DNA of 64,000 bases, taken from NCBI GenBank assembly GCA_000597885.1, contig CP004371.1:1426001-1490000 (forward strand), given 5' to 3'. This document shows, piece by piece, positions 8,832 through 16,798 of the stretch. Origin of the DNA: Flammeovirgaceae bacterium 311 (GTDB taxonomy: Bacteria > Bacteroidota > Bacteroidia > Cytophagales > Cyclobacteriaceae). The position numbers were made by a program, and so were the translations under genes. The notes beneath the pieces are model-generated. The model saw nothing but the letters and a program-made list of their open reading frames with translations. It ran no database searches and had not been told where the DNA came from. Numbering within the stretch: the first letter of the stretch is position 1; each line of letters begins with the position of its first letter.

Positions 8832-9754
8832 GCTACAGGCTGTTGTTGGGTTAGCTCCCTGAATACTTTTTCGAGTGAATTTTCCTCCAGCCTCAGGCCA
8901 ACCAGCGGCAAGTCATTATCGGCGGCCAGGCGGAAAATGCGGGAACGGACGCCCAGGTCATTGGTAGTATGGAGCAGGTATTGGGCAGGGCCTGCTGATT
9001 CTATGCTTCTGATGCCTTCTACACGTTCAAAGAGTACAGGGTCTACAGGCGCATCAAACTCTACCCTGATAAGTCTGCCGCCTGCAGGCTGTTGCTGCAG
9101 CTGGCCTACAGGACTGTCGGCTACTACTTTACCCCTGTTGATGATCACCACCCTGTGACACAGCGCCTGCACCTCCTGCATAATGTGGGTGCTGAAGATA
9201 ACGGTTTTGTAGCTGCTGATGCTGCGGATCACCCCCCTGATCTCCTCGATCTGATTAGGGTCCAGTCCGGTAGTAGGTTCATCCAGGATCAGCACGGTAG
9301 GGTCGTGCACAAGGGCCTGAGCCAACCCCACCCGCTGGCGGTAGCCCTTGCTAAGGGCCTGTATCTTTTTGTTTTGCTCACGCTCCAGCCCACAGAGGCT
9401 TACCACCTCGGCAACCCGCTGCTTTAGCAGTTTGCCCCGCATTTTGTGCAGAGAGCCTATAAAGCGCAGGTATTCGTGCACATACATATCCAGGTACAGC
9501 GGATTGTGCTCGGGCAGATAGCCAATTTGCTGTCTTACCTTCAGGGGATCTTCGAGTACATCCAGCCCGTTGATAATTACTGTACCAGAGGTGGGTGGCA
9601 GGTAACAAGTGGCAATTTTCATGGTGGTGGATTTGCCGGCGCCGTTTGGCCCCAGAAAACCTAATATTTCACCCTGAGCTACAGCAAACGATACATCGTT
9701 TACTGCCCACTGTTCTCCGTATTTTTTGTATAGATTTTTTACTTCCAGCGACAT
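8828..9754 (-). CDS. gldA: Gliding motility ABC transporter ATP-binding subunit GldA
   Basis: 308 aa ABC ATPase. Walker A GPNGAGKST is at 35-43, followed by the Q-loop (GYLPEHNPLY), the ABC signature (LSKGYRQRVGLAQAL), Walker B with catalytic Glu (LILDEPTTGLDP) and the H-loop (IFSTHIMQE). The C-terminal ~80 residues match the extension seen in GldA/multidrug-type ATPases. It energises the GldFG permease at the cytoplasmic face. First gene of the gldA-gldF-gldG-DUF4340 unit. A TAnnTTTG box lies 19 bp upstream of the ATG, in the 35 bp gap after the SDR gene. Confidence 0.93.
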   Translation of the reverse strand: MSLEVKNLYKKYGEQWAVNDVSFAVAQGEILGFLGPNGAGKSTTMKIATCYLPPTSGTVIINGLDVLEDPLKVRQQIGYLPEHNPLYLDMYVHEYLRFIGSLHKMRGKLLKQRVAEVVSLCGLEREQNKKIQALSKGYRQRVGLAQALVHDPTVLILDEPTTGLDPNQIEEIRGVIRSISSYKTVIFSTHIMQEVQALCHRVVIINRGKVVADSPVGQLQQQPAGGRLIRVEFDAPVDPVLFERVEGIRSIESAGPAQYLLHTTNDLGVRSRIFRLAADNDLPLVGLRLEENSLEKVFRELTQQQPVA

Positions 9755-9772
9755 GCTGCCTGTTTAACGCCC

Positions 9773-9780
9773 CAAAGATA
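9773..9780 (-). promoter_or_regulatory. Possible -7 box of the gldA promoter
   Basis: Minus strand reads TATCTTTG, an exact match to the Bacteroidota -7 consensus TAnnTTTG, placing a start of transcription roughly 12-14 nt before the gldA ATG. I see no good -33 TTTG at the expected spacing, so this is tentative. Confidence 0.35.
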
Positions 9781-9789
9781 ATAAAATTA

Positions 9790-10482
9790 TTAGCCTTTGG
9801 GCTTTAAGGGTCGCATCTCCACATCTACAATATGAAAATTCTTATGTGTGCCGATGCAATGCATAATTGTTTCGGCTATATCCTGTGGGCGCATCATGTT
9901 TTCATTGGCTGTTACGCTCCCTATTTCATCAAAAAAATGGGTGTTTACCGAGCCCGGATATATACAGGTAACTTTTATGCCCTGCTGCCGAACTTCCTTG
10001 TAGAGTGAGTGTGAAATGCCCCGCACTGCATGTTTGCTCCCTACATAACCACTCATGCCATTTATGCCTGTGGTGCCGGCTATGCTGCTTAGGTTAATGA
10101 TGTGCCCTTCTTCCTGCCGCTTCATCAGGGGCAGAACAAGTCTGGTGCAATAGAAAATACCATTTACGTTTACATTCATCATGCTGTGCCACTGTTCCAG
10201 GGGCATTTCATCAATTTTGCCTTCATAGCCAATACCGGCGTTGTTCACCAGCACTGCTATTACCTGGCCAAAACGATCTGTGGTTGCTTTAAAAGCCTGC
10301 TGCACCGAATCCCAATTACCAACATCACAGGGCTGCCACTGAAAATTGTCGTGCTGCAGCTTTGGTTCAGAGCGACTCCAGCCTGCCACCTTCATGCCTG
10401 CTTCCAGCAACTGATGTGTAAGCGCTAAACCAATGCCTTTGCTCGCACCAGTTACAATGGCTAATTTATCTTTCAATTCCAT
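9790..10482 (-). CDS. Short-chain dehydrogenase/reductase (classical SDR)
   Basis: 230 aa with the standard SDR set: the coenzyme-binding TGASKGIG (11-18), NNAG (80-83), a catalytic Ser in INLSS (129-133) and YVGSK (Tyr146, Lys150). It would catalyse NAD(P)(H)-dependent oxidation or reduction of an alcohol or carbonyl substrate in the cytoplasm; the sequence does not reveal the substrate. ATG at 10482; 35 bp before gldA on the same strand, so co-transcription is possible. The 191 bp upstream hold an inverted-repeat element. Confidence 0.9.
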   Translation of the reverse strand: MELKDKLAIVTGASKGIGLALTHQLLEAGMKVAGWSRSEPKLQHDNFQWQPCDVGNWDSVQQAFKATTDRFGQVIAVLVNNAGIGYEGKIDEMPLEQWHSMMNVNVNGIFYCTRLVLPLMKRQEEGHIINLSSIAGTTGINGMSGYVGSKHAVRGISHSLYKEVRQQGIKVTCIYPGSVNTHFFDEIGSVTANENMMRPQDIAETIMHCIGTHKNFHIVDVEMRPLKPKG

Positions 10483-10510
10483 TATCAGTAAATATCATGT
10501 TTAAAAAATC

Positions 10511-10651
10511 ACCTGAATAGAAGTTATAACTTAAATACCCGAAAATTACCTTACTCCCTGAAAAGCTAATCTGGCAGGGAAAAACGGATCCCCTCATTTG
10601 AGGGGATGACGTCTGTTGATTATGCAATAGATTCAGGTTTTCTATTCAGGT
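10511..10651. repeat. Small inverted-repeat element, MITE/REP-like
   Basis: Exact 12-bp terminal inverted repeats, ACCTGAATAGAA at 10511-10522 and its complement at 10640-10651, enclose about 117 bp. Inside lie a TCCCTG/CAGGGA pair (about 10557-10580) and a perfect 9-bp hairpin, ATCCCCTCA-tt-TGAGGGGAT (10588-10607). There is no coding potential and no T-tract. It sits in the intergenic space between the DinB-like gene and the SDR gene. Confidence 0.55.
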
Positions 10652-10673
10652 AATCAGGTTTAACACTGCTCAA

Positions 10674-11204
10674 TCAGGCTCTTACCAGCTGAATATCCGG
10701 AAAGTAACGTTCCTGCAAAATGCGGAAATGGTGTAACTGATGACCGGCAATCAGGTAAGCAAGTGCAAGTACCGTTATTGGATTATCATTGGCAATTCCC
10801 CTGCGGCGAAAAGCAGCTTCGTCGAAACTCTGAAAAAGGCAAATACTTGATTTGCGCACCAGCTGCAACTCACCTTTAAGTTCGGCCAGGCTTCTGTATT
10901 CAACATTTGCCTGACGGGCATAAGAATTTTCGTCGAAGCCCGGAAGTGGTGTGGTATCACCACGGGCAATGGTGAGTGCCCGGTAGGCCATGATACGCTC
11001 AGTATCGATCACATGCTGCAGCAGCTCTTTTACCGTCCATTTATCCGGGGCATAGCGGTAGTCGCTTTTACCTTCAGGCAGCAGCGTTAAGAAGCGGGAA
11101 ATTTCTTCTGCAGCTTTTTCCAGTGCCGGAATGGGTTCCATTTGCGGCACCTGTTCAATATACCCTTTGTAAAAAGGTGCATAGTCATTCTCCTGTGGTC
11201 TCAT
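10674..11204 (-). CDS. DinB/DfsB family four-helix protein
   Basis: 176 aa. The fold and motifs match the DinB-like (DUF664/DfsB) family: WTVKELLQHVIDTERIMAYRAL near 55-77, and HQLHHFRILQERY near the C-terminus, giving three histidines that usually bind a divalent metal. Members include bacillithiol/mycothiol-dependent transferases and many uncharacterised damage-inducible proteins; the substrate is not predictable. The start (ATG 11204) is 2 bp past the punA stop (11207), so the two genes probably form one transcript. Confidence 0.82.
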   Translation of the reverse strand: MRPQENDYAPFYKGYIEQVPQMEPIPALEKAAEEISRFLTLLPEGKSDYRYAPDKWTVKELLQHVIDTERIMAYRALTIARGDTTPLPGFDENSYARQANVEYRSLAELKGELQLVRKSSICLFQSFDEAAFRRRGIANDNPITVLALAYLIAGHQLHHFRILQERYFPDIQLVRA

Positions 11205-11206
11205 AG

Positions 11207-12025
11207 CTATAAGGTTTGGAGTGATACTAATTCTTCAACAAGGGCGGTGAGTTTTGGTTCTGCCTGTGCAGCAGCGGCCAGCACTTTCTCAATGGTTACA
11301 TGCTCCATGATCTCAGGAATGCCCATATCCGTAATTACAGATACGGCAAAAACAGGCAAATTCATATGCCTTGCCACCAGCGCCTCCGGCACGGTAGACA
11401 TCCCAACGGCATCGGCGCCTATAATCCGCAGGTAGCGGTACTCTGCAGGTGTTTCCAGATTAGGTCCTGTTACGCTGGCATACACTCCTTTGTGTAAAGT
11501 AAAGTTCTGTGATGCCGCAATTTTACCTGCCTGCTCCAGCAGCAGCTCATCGTATGGTTTAAACATATCCGGAAAGCGGGGTCCAAAGCTATCCAGATTT
11601 TTTCCTCTCAGGGGGTTCTCAGGCAGCAGGTTGATATGGTCTGACAGCGCCATCAGATCAGCCAGTTTATAATCAGGATTCAAGCCGCCTGCCGCATTGC
11701 TGATGTACAGCTGGCGGATTCCCAGCAGCTTCATTACACGTACTGGCAGGGTAATCTGCTGCATGTTGTAGCCTTCGTAATAGTGGAACCTTCCCTGCAT
11801 TACCACTACCTGCTTGCCGCCCAGCTCACCAAAGATCAGATGCCCGTTATGGCTCTCAACTGTAGAAATAGGGAAATTGGGAATATCTTCATAGCGGATA
11901 CTATGATGCACCTTTACTCTATTTACCAGCAGTCCCAGTCCGGTACCAAGTATAATTCCTATCTGAGGATCGAAGTTTGTTTGTTTACGAATGGCAGCAA
12001 CTGCCTCCTGGATTTGTTGTAGCAT
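11207..12025 (-). CDS. punA: Purine-nucleoside phosphorylase (trimeric type)
   Basis: 272 aa, typical length for the trimeric PNP family (PNP/MTAP). Visible motifs are GIILGTGLG near the N-terminus (phosphate loop), VESHNGHLIFG, MQGRFHYYEGY, SNAAGGLNP, SVTGPNLETPAEYRYLR and GADAVGMSTVPE. It catalyses phosphorolysis of purine (deoxy)nucleosides to free base and (deoxy)ribose-1-phosphate in purine salvage. It is divergent from the FMN reductase gene; the shared 198 bp region holds a 9-bp dyad. Confidence 0.93.
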   Translation of the reverse strand: MLQQIQEAVAAIRKQTNFDPQIGIILGTGLGLLVNRVKVHHSIRYEDIPNFPISTVESHNGHLIFGELGGKQVVVMQGRFHYYEGYNMQQITLPVRVMKLLGIRQLYISNAAGGLNPDYKLADLMALSDHINLLPENPLRGKNLDSFGPRFPDMFKPYDELLLEQAGKIAASQNFTLHKGVYASVTGPNLETPAEYRYLRIIGADAVGMSTVPEALVARHMNLPVFAVSVITDMGIPEIMEHVTIEKVLAAAAQAEPKLTALVEELVSLQTL

Positions 12026-12089
12026 GAAGATGAATTCTTAATAATTATAGGTGCATTGCAATATTTAAAACCGGACACAAAAGTCGGAA

Positions 12090-12115
12090 ATATCATAGCT
12101 AAGAAACTATGATAT
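12090..12115. promoter_or_regulatory. Perfect dyad in the punA / reductase divergent promoter region
   Basis: ATATCATAG (12090-12098) and CTATGATAT (12107-12115) form a perfect 9-bp inverted repeat with an 8-nt spacer, 65 bp from punA and 109 bp from the reductase. The geometry suits a dimeric regulator; no regulator gene is adjacent. Confidence 0.4.
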
Positions 12116-12223
12116 ACATCAACCCATTTTGAAAGTGTGTGTTCAATACTAATTAAATATTGGGTGGATTTGCAACATGCAGGAAGGAACCGCAAATTGC
12201 AGCTCCACAATTCAGGAACATTT

Positions 12224-12748
12224 ATGATAGAAATAATTTCAGGCACCAATCGACCAGGAGCTGTATCTGCAATGGTGGCACAATGGTATCAGGCGCTGCT
12301 GCAGGAAAGGGGCACTGAGAGTCAGATTCTTGATTTGATTGAGCTGCCCGAAGATTTCACGGTATCGGCGCTGTACGACAGCAGCGGAAAAAATGAAGGC
12401 TTTAATGCACTGGCTGAACGGCTTCGCCTGGCTAAGAAGATGGTATTTATCGTACCGGAATATAACAACTCTTTTCCCGGTGTACTTAAGGCTTTCATTG
12501 ATGGTATGGACTACCCCAGCCCTTTTAAGGGTAAAAAATGTGCCTTGGTGGGTGTTTCATCAGGCGTGCAGGGCGGTGGCATGGCCATGAGCCACCTGAC
12601 AGATGTTTTCAATTACCTGGGCATGCATGTGCTGGCCCAAAAGCCACGCCTGGCCCAAATAGAAAAAAATATGGCTGATGGGCAGTTAACAAATACAATG
12701 TATAAGCAACTACTGGTGGAGCAGGTGGTGGCGTTTGTGGAGTTTTGA
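12224..12748 (+). CDS. NAD(P)H-dependent FMN reductase family protein
   Basis: 174 aa flavodoxin-like protein. The N-terminal EIISGTNRPGAVSAMVAQWY is the FMN phosphate-binding loop, and PEYNNSFPGVLKAFIDGM is the conserved central segment of the NADPH-dependent FMN reductase/azoreductase family. It likely reduces FMN, quinones or azo compounds in the cytoplasm. An upstream extension to 12137 is possible in the same frame, but the ATG at 12224 starts directly at the beta-strand as in relatives and has AGGA about 7 nt upstream. Divergent from punA and followed by an inverted-repeat pair and a terminator. Confidence 0.85.
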   Translation: MIEIISGTNRPGAVSAMVAQWYQALLQERGTESQILDLIELPEDFTVSALYDSSGKNEGFNALAERLRLAKKMVFIVPEYNNSFPGVLKAFIDGMDYPSPFKGKKCALVGVSSGVQGGGMAMSHLTDVFNYLGMHVLAQKPRLAQIEKNMADGQLTNTMYKQLLVEQVVAFVEF

Positions 12749-12804
12749 CAGGCAGGCCTCTTCATACCCCAGCCGACACCAGCAAACACATGATCACCAA
12801 ACGA

Positions 12805-12984
12805 CTGTAGCGTCGATGCATGCATCGGCGTGGTGGTGAACAACAGTACAGCTAGAAAATTAACCAAAGAATATTTAACAACAGCGCCTCCCGTTTTGGA
12901 TAAAGTTTGTTTTTCAGCCAGTGCACCAGACAACTATCATTCTGCCAATCCGCTACCACATCGATGCGTGCATCGAGGCTACAG
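12805..12984. repeat. Pair of inverted 32-bp REP-like sequences
   Basis: Two 32-bp sequences, 12805-12836 and 12953-12984, are reverse complements with 27 of 32 positions matching. Each contains a near-palindromic core (CGATGCATGCATCG and CGATGCGTGCATCG) and an outer CTGTAG end. A perfect palindrome AGGGGCCCCT overlaps the right end (12983-12992). The 116 bp between them are non-coding. The arrangement resembles a bacterial REP pair (BIME); no RAYT transposase gene is in the window. Confidence 0.6.
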
Positions 12985-13043
12985 GGGCCCCTGCGGTGAA
13001 AAATCGTTTTATGGCAGCCATGCTTTGTTTTTTTTTGCCCTAA

Positions 13044-13081
13044 ACAAAAAAACCAGGACCGTGGCCCTGGCTTTTTTGTTT
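13044..13081. terminator. Bidirectional terminator between the FMN reductase and ftsZ
   Basis: Complementary arms AACAAAAAA-CCAGG and CCTGG-TTTTTTGTT pair over about 14 bp around the loop at 13057-13065. Poly-A on one side and poly-T on the other make it work in both directions. It closes the dcw cluster on the minus strand about 90 bp past ftsZ. Confidence 0.85.
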
Positions 13082-13170
13082 TGGTTGAAATTTGAGAGAA
13101 TAAGGTGGGAGTGCCTTAAACCTTCCGACCTTCGTTTACATTATCGACCTTATAGTCAACAATATTGACG

Positions 13171-14688
13171 CTAGTCGACATTATCGTGCAGAAACTTATT
13201 GTTTCCCAGTATCTGGTTTTCGTCGTTGAGGTTGTAGCGCGAAACGTTCTTTTCTGATGAATGGGGTACATCCTTCAGGCGAACATTTTTGCGCAGATAA
13301 GCCGGAACATCCAGCATCTCTTTCAGGTCCTCTGGTTCATTAACATTGCTTGTAGGGCGTAGACCTTTGATCCTGCGAACACGGTCTTTTGCCTTATCAA
13401 TCAGGAGCTGGCGTTTCTGACGAAGGTCTTCTTCATACAAAAACTCATCTTCCTCCATTTCCTCTTCAGCTTCCGGGCCTGATACAAATTCATATTCAGG
13501 CTCAGCATATATCTCTGGCTGAGGTTCTGGTTTTGGGGGGGTAGGTGCTGGCTTTTCGAAGGCATAGCCACGCCCTGCCTCAGGTTCGCGCTCCTGTGGT
13601 TGAGCCTGAGGCTTTGTAAAAGAAACAGGCTTGTTCTCGATAGTTCTGTTAGACTCAAGATCAATAACACGCTTCTTATCCTGCTGGAAGGGATCTTTGC
13701 TGATCGGTTCCTCTTCCGCAATAAAGCCGGTTGCAATTACGGTTACCCGTATGCTGTTGCCTAGTTCAGGATCCACACCGTGACCGAAGATCATCTCTGC
13801 ATCTTCGCCGGCTTTCTCCTGAATGTATTCTGTAATTTCAGTCAGCTCGTCCATTTGCAACTCTGCCTCTTCGCCGGATATAATGGAGAGCAGAATTTTC
13901 TGCGCACCATGTATATTTCGGCTGTTCAGCAGCGGCGAAGAAATCGCTTCTTCGGCAGCACGACGGGCCCTGTTCTCTCCTTCTGCAATAGATGATCCCA
14001 TTACGGCAGCACCGCTGTCTTTCATGACGGTTTTCACGTCTTCAAAGTCAACGTTTACATAACCGGGAACGGTAATGATCTCCGCAATACCTTTAGCCGC
14101 TGTGGTTAACACATTATCGGCCTGGGCAAATGCATCGCGGATGGGCAGATTGCCATATATTTCGCGTAGTTTATCGTTTAATATAACGATAACCGTATCG
14201 CAGTTATCTTTCAGCAGGTTGATACCGTGCGATGCCTGTGCCAGCTTCTTTTTACCCTCCCAGGCAAACGGAAGTGTAACAATGCCAACGGTAAGAATGC
14301 CAAGTTCTTTTGCTACTCTGGCCAGTTCCGGGGCTGCACCGGTTCCGGTACCGCCGCCCATACCAGCGGTAATAAACACCATTTTGGTGTCTTTGCTAAG
14401 CAGCTCCCTGATTTCCTCCTTGCTTTCTACAGCGGCATTACGTCCTTTTTCAGGATTTGCGCCGGCACCCAAACCTTCGGTAAGGCCGGTGCCAATCTGC
14501 AGGCGGTTAGGAATAGGGCTGCTTTTGAGGGCTTGTGAGTCAGTATTAACAACCACGAATTCTACATCGCGAATGCCCTGGTTGTACATATGGTTTACGG
14601 CATTGCTGCCGCCCCCGCCAACGCCTATCACTTTGATAATAGACCGATGATGTGAGGGTAATTCAAATTGGTATTTGTTTTCAGGCAT
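13171..14688 (-). CDS. ftsZ: Cell division protein FtsZ
   Basis: 505 aa tubulin-like GTPase that polymerises into the division ring. Seen: GVGGGGSNA (22-30), the GTP-binding tubulin signature GGGTGTGAAP (111-120), then a globular core to about residue 320 and a long acidic/proline-rich linker. The linker contains PPKPEPQPEIYAEPEYEF and a Glu-rich stretch. A PAYLR motif lies about 39 residues before the end, and the protein finishes with a FLHDNVD tail common in Bacteroidota FtsZ. It is longer than the ~390 aa E. coli protein because of the linker. Last gene of the dcw cluster, 20 bp after ftsA. Confidence 0.98.
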   Translation of the reverse strand: MPENKYQFELPSHHRSIIKVIGVGGGGSNAVNHMYNQGIRDVEFVVVNTDSQALKSSPIPNRLQIGTGLTEGLGAGANPEKGRNAAVESKEEIRELLSKDTKMVFITAGMGGGTGTGAAPELARVAKELGILTVGIVTLPFAWEGKKKLAQASHGINLLKDNCDTVIVILNDKLREIYGNLPIRDAFAQADNVLTTAAKGIAEIITVPGYVNVDFEDVKTVMKDSGAAVMGSSIAEGENRARRAAEEAISSPLLNSRNIHGAQKILLSIISGEEAELQMDELTEITEYIQEKAGEDAEMIFGHGVDPELGNSIRVTVIATGFIAEEEPISKDPFQQDKKRVIDLESNRTIENKPVSFTKPQAQPQEREPEAGRGYAFEKPAPTPPKPEPQPEIYAEPEYEFVSGPEAEEEMEEDEFLYEEDLRQKRQLLIDKAKDRVRRIKGLRPTSNVNEPEDLKEMLDVPAYLRKNVRLKDVPHSSEKNVSRYNLNDENQILGNNKFLHDNVD

Positions 14689-14708
14689 GATGGCTTTCTC
14701 GTTAAAGG

Positions 14709-16025
14709 TTAGTACAGATCCTGGTCCTCCATATCATCAATCAGCAGGTTACGGGTACGGTCTATAATATTCTTAAAGAACCCACCTGACTGCCGCTGCT
14801 GATCTTTCTTCACCTGTTTGCTCGTAATCTGCTGTTGCGGACGACGCTCGTTGTACTGATTTTCACGATCGTCTATTGCTTTGAAGCCAGATAGTACCAG
14901 ACCTACCGAAGTAGCATACATCGGGCTCTTAACCATTTCAACTTTACTTTTGCCCAGGTGCTCATTGGGGTAACCAATACGGGCATCCATGCCAATCATA
15001 TATTCATATAACTGACGGATACCTGCCAGCTGGGAACCACCACCCGTGATCACGATGCCACCTGCCAGGCGGTTATCGTAGCCACTGGAAATGATCTCGG
15101 CATGCACCAGTTCAATGATCTCCTCCATACGTGCCTCAATAATATGAGACAGATTGCGGATAGAGATTTCTTTTGGCGGACGGTTGCGCAGGCCGGGAAT
15201 TGAAACGATTTCATTCTCGCTTGCTTCCTCGGCAATGGCACGTCCGAATTTAGTCTTCAGCAGCTCGGCCTGATGTTGCATTACCATGCAGCCCTGCTTG
15301 ATGTCGGATGTAATGATATTACCTCCGAAAGGAATCACTGCTGTATGCCGGATGATGTTGTCATGGAAAATGGCAATATCGGTTGTACCGCCACCAATGT
15401 CTACCAGGCAGACACCGGCTTCTTTTTCCTCATCGGTCAGCACCGCCAGGCTACTGGCAAGGGGCTCCAGAATCAGGTTATCAATTTCAAGGTTAGCCCT
15501 GCGAACACACTTATTAATATTGTTAATAGCGTTGGTCTGAGCCGTTATGATGTGGAAATCAGCCTCCAGTTTTACACCCGACATGCCTACGGGATCTTTG
15601 ATCCCGTCTTCATAATCGACGGTATAACTTTGTGGCATGACGTGTATGATCTCGCTTCCCGGAGGAATTACGATACGGTACATATCATTGGTGAGGCGGT
15701 TAACATCCTCTACCGTAATTTCATCATCTGCAGAATTGCGGGTAATGCTGCCATGGTGAATAGAGCTCTTAATATGCTGGCCGGCAATGCCTACATTTAC
15801 TACCCGGATATCAATCCCGGATTGCTCCTCTGCTTCAGCAATAGCCTTTTGGATACCCGTTACCGTTTTATCAATATTGGTAACGATCCCGCGAACTACT
15901 CCGTCAGAAACAGCTTTCCCCATCCCCATCACTTCGAGTTTGCCGTACTCGTTCCGGCGCCCCACAATAACGCAGATCTTGGTGGTGCCTATGTCTAAGC
16001 CTACAACGATTTTATCTTCTTGCAT
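14709..16025 (-). CDS. ftsA: Cell division protein FtsA
   Basis: 438 aa actin-like ATPase that anchors FtsZ to the membrane and recruits later divisome proteins. Motifs: phosphate-1 VGLDIGTTKICVIVG near the N-terminus, the SHS2/1C insertion region, phosphate-2 CLVDIGGGTTDIAIF and the adenosine loop GGIVITGGGSQLAGI. The C-terminus (FFKNIIDRTRNLLIDDMEDQDLY) resembles a membrane-targeting amphipathic helix followed by an acidic tail. It starts at ATG 16025, 11 bp past the ftsQ stop, and sits 20 bp before ftsZ. Confidence 0.97.
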   Translation of the reverse strand: MQEDKIVVGLDIGTTKICVIVGRRNEYGKLEVMGMGKAVSDGVVRGIVTNIDKTVTGIQKAIAEAEEQSGIDIRVVNVGIAGQHIKSSIHHGSITRNSADDEITVEDVNRLTNDMYRIVIPPGSEIIHVMPQSYTVDYEDGIKDPVGMSGVKLEADFHIITAQTNAINNINKCVRRANLEIDNLILEPLASSLAVLTDEEKEAGVCLVDIGGGTTDIAIFHDNIIRHTAVIPFGGNIITSDIKQGCMVMQHQAELLKTKFGRAIAEEASENEIVSIPGLRNRPPKEISIRNLSHIIEARMEEIIELVHAEIISSGYDNRLAGGIVITGGGSQLAGIRQLYEYMIGMDARIGYPNEHLGKSKVEMVKSPMYATSVGLVLSGFKAIDDRENQYNERRPQQQITSKQVKKDQQRQSGGFFKNIIDRTRNLLIDDMEDQDLY

Positions 16026-16036
16026 GCCTGCGTGGT

Positions 16037-16798
16037 TTATTCACAAACAATTTGATTATTATATTTTAAACTCACCCGGTCATATGTATTCCAGCCCTTA
16101 GCAGGCAATATGTGGGTATAAAAAATCATCAACTTTCTAAATTTTTCTTCAATATCTTCTGCTTTCCCAAACTCCACCACTTGCCGTGTTACCTGCGGGT
16201 AAAGCCGTATGTCTCCACTCCGGTTAATACTAACCTCAGCAATCTGCGCCTTCCAGAATGGGTCCTGATCAATATACAGCAGCAACTCTAACAACTGTTG
16301 TCCGTACGGAGTCTCCTCCAGGTTATCGAGCCACAACTTGCGGGTGTAGTCTCCGCTAAGGAGCATTACCCGTGCCGTGTATTTTTCTGAAAGCGGAAGC
16401 ACCTGGCCGACATTACTTACATAAGCTCCCGGCCCGTCTTGCCGCAAGATTCGCGCTATAGGCTTGCTCTGGGTGATACTGACAAACAAGTTACCCTGAA
16501 AGTCTGTAGATACCTCAGTATTACTTACAAACTTATGATTCTTCAGGCGATTTTCAAGTATTTTTAAGCTTAAGTTTTCTACACTCGCTCCTACAATTTT
16601 TTCTTCGCCCCCATCTGTTAAAAGCTTTAATACATCTGCTTCGTCCAGAAAATAATTATTGATCTGGTTATCAATCTCAACCACAACTTTGCGCACCGTT
16701 CTGCCATCATTACGAAAGCTGATCCAGCCAATACTGGCTGAAATGAACAGCATGCTCAGTGCCCAGGGTAATGTACTTAAAAACCTTTGCTTATCCAT
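16037..16798 (-). CDS. ftsQ: Cell division protein FtsQ/DivIB
   Basis: 253 aa from ATG 16798. One N-terminal membrane helix (about 10-25) is followed by a periplasmic part with a POTRA-like region (VRKVVVEIDNQINNYFLDEADVLKLL) and a beta domain. In the divisome FtsQ bridges FtsL/FtsB to FtsK and FtsA. The chosen ATG overlaps the end of murC by 8 bp (ATGGATAA). An earlier in-frame start at 16858 would add 20 very basic residues, read entirely inside murC, and is less likely. Sequence conservation in this family is low, so the call rests on topology, length and the position between murC and ftsA. Confidence 0.88.
   Translation of the reverse strand: MDKQRFLSTLPWALSMLFISASIGWISFRNDGRTVRKVVVEIDNQINNYFLDEADVLKLLTDGGEEKIVGASVENLSLKILENRLKNHKFVSNTEVSTDFQGNLFVSITQSKPIARILRQDGPGAYVSNVGQVLPLSEKYTARVMLLSGDYTRKLWLDNLEETPYGQQLLELLLYIDQDPFWKAQIAEVSINRSGDIRLYPQVTRQVVEFGKAEDIEEKFRKLMIFYTHILPAKGWNTYDRVSLKYNNQIVCE

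Noticed and set aside
15273-15998. 241-codon plus-strand frame
   Set aside because: Antisense shadow of ftsA with no family motifs.
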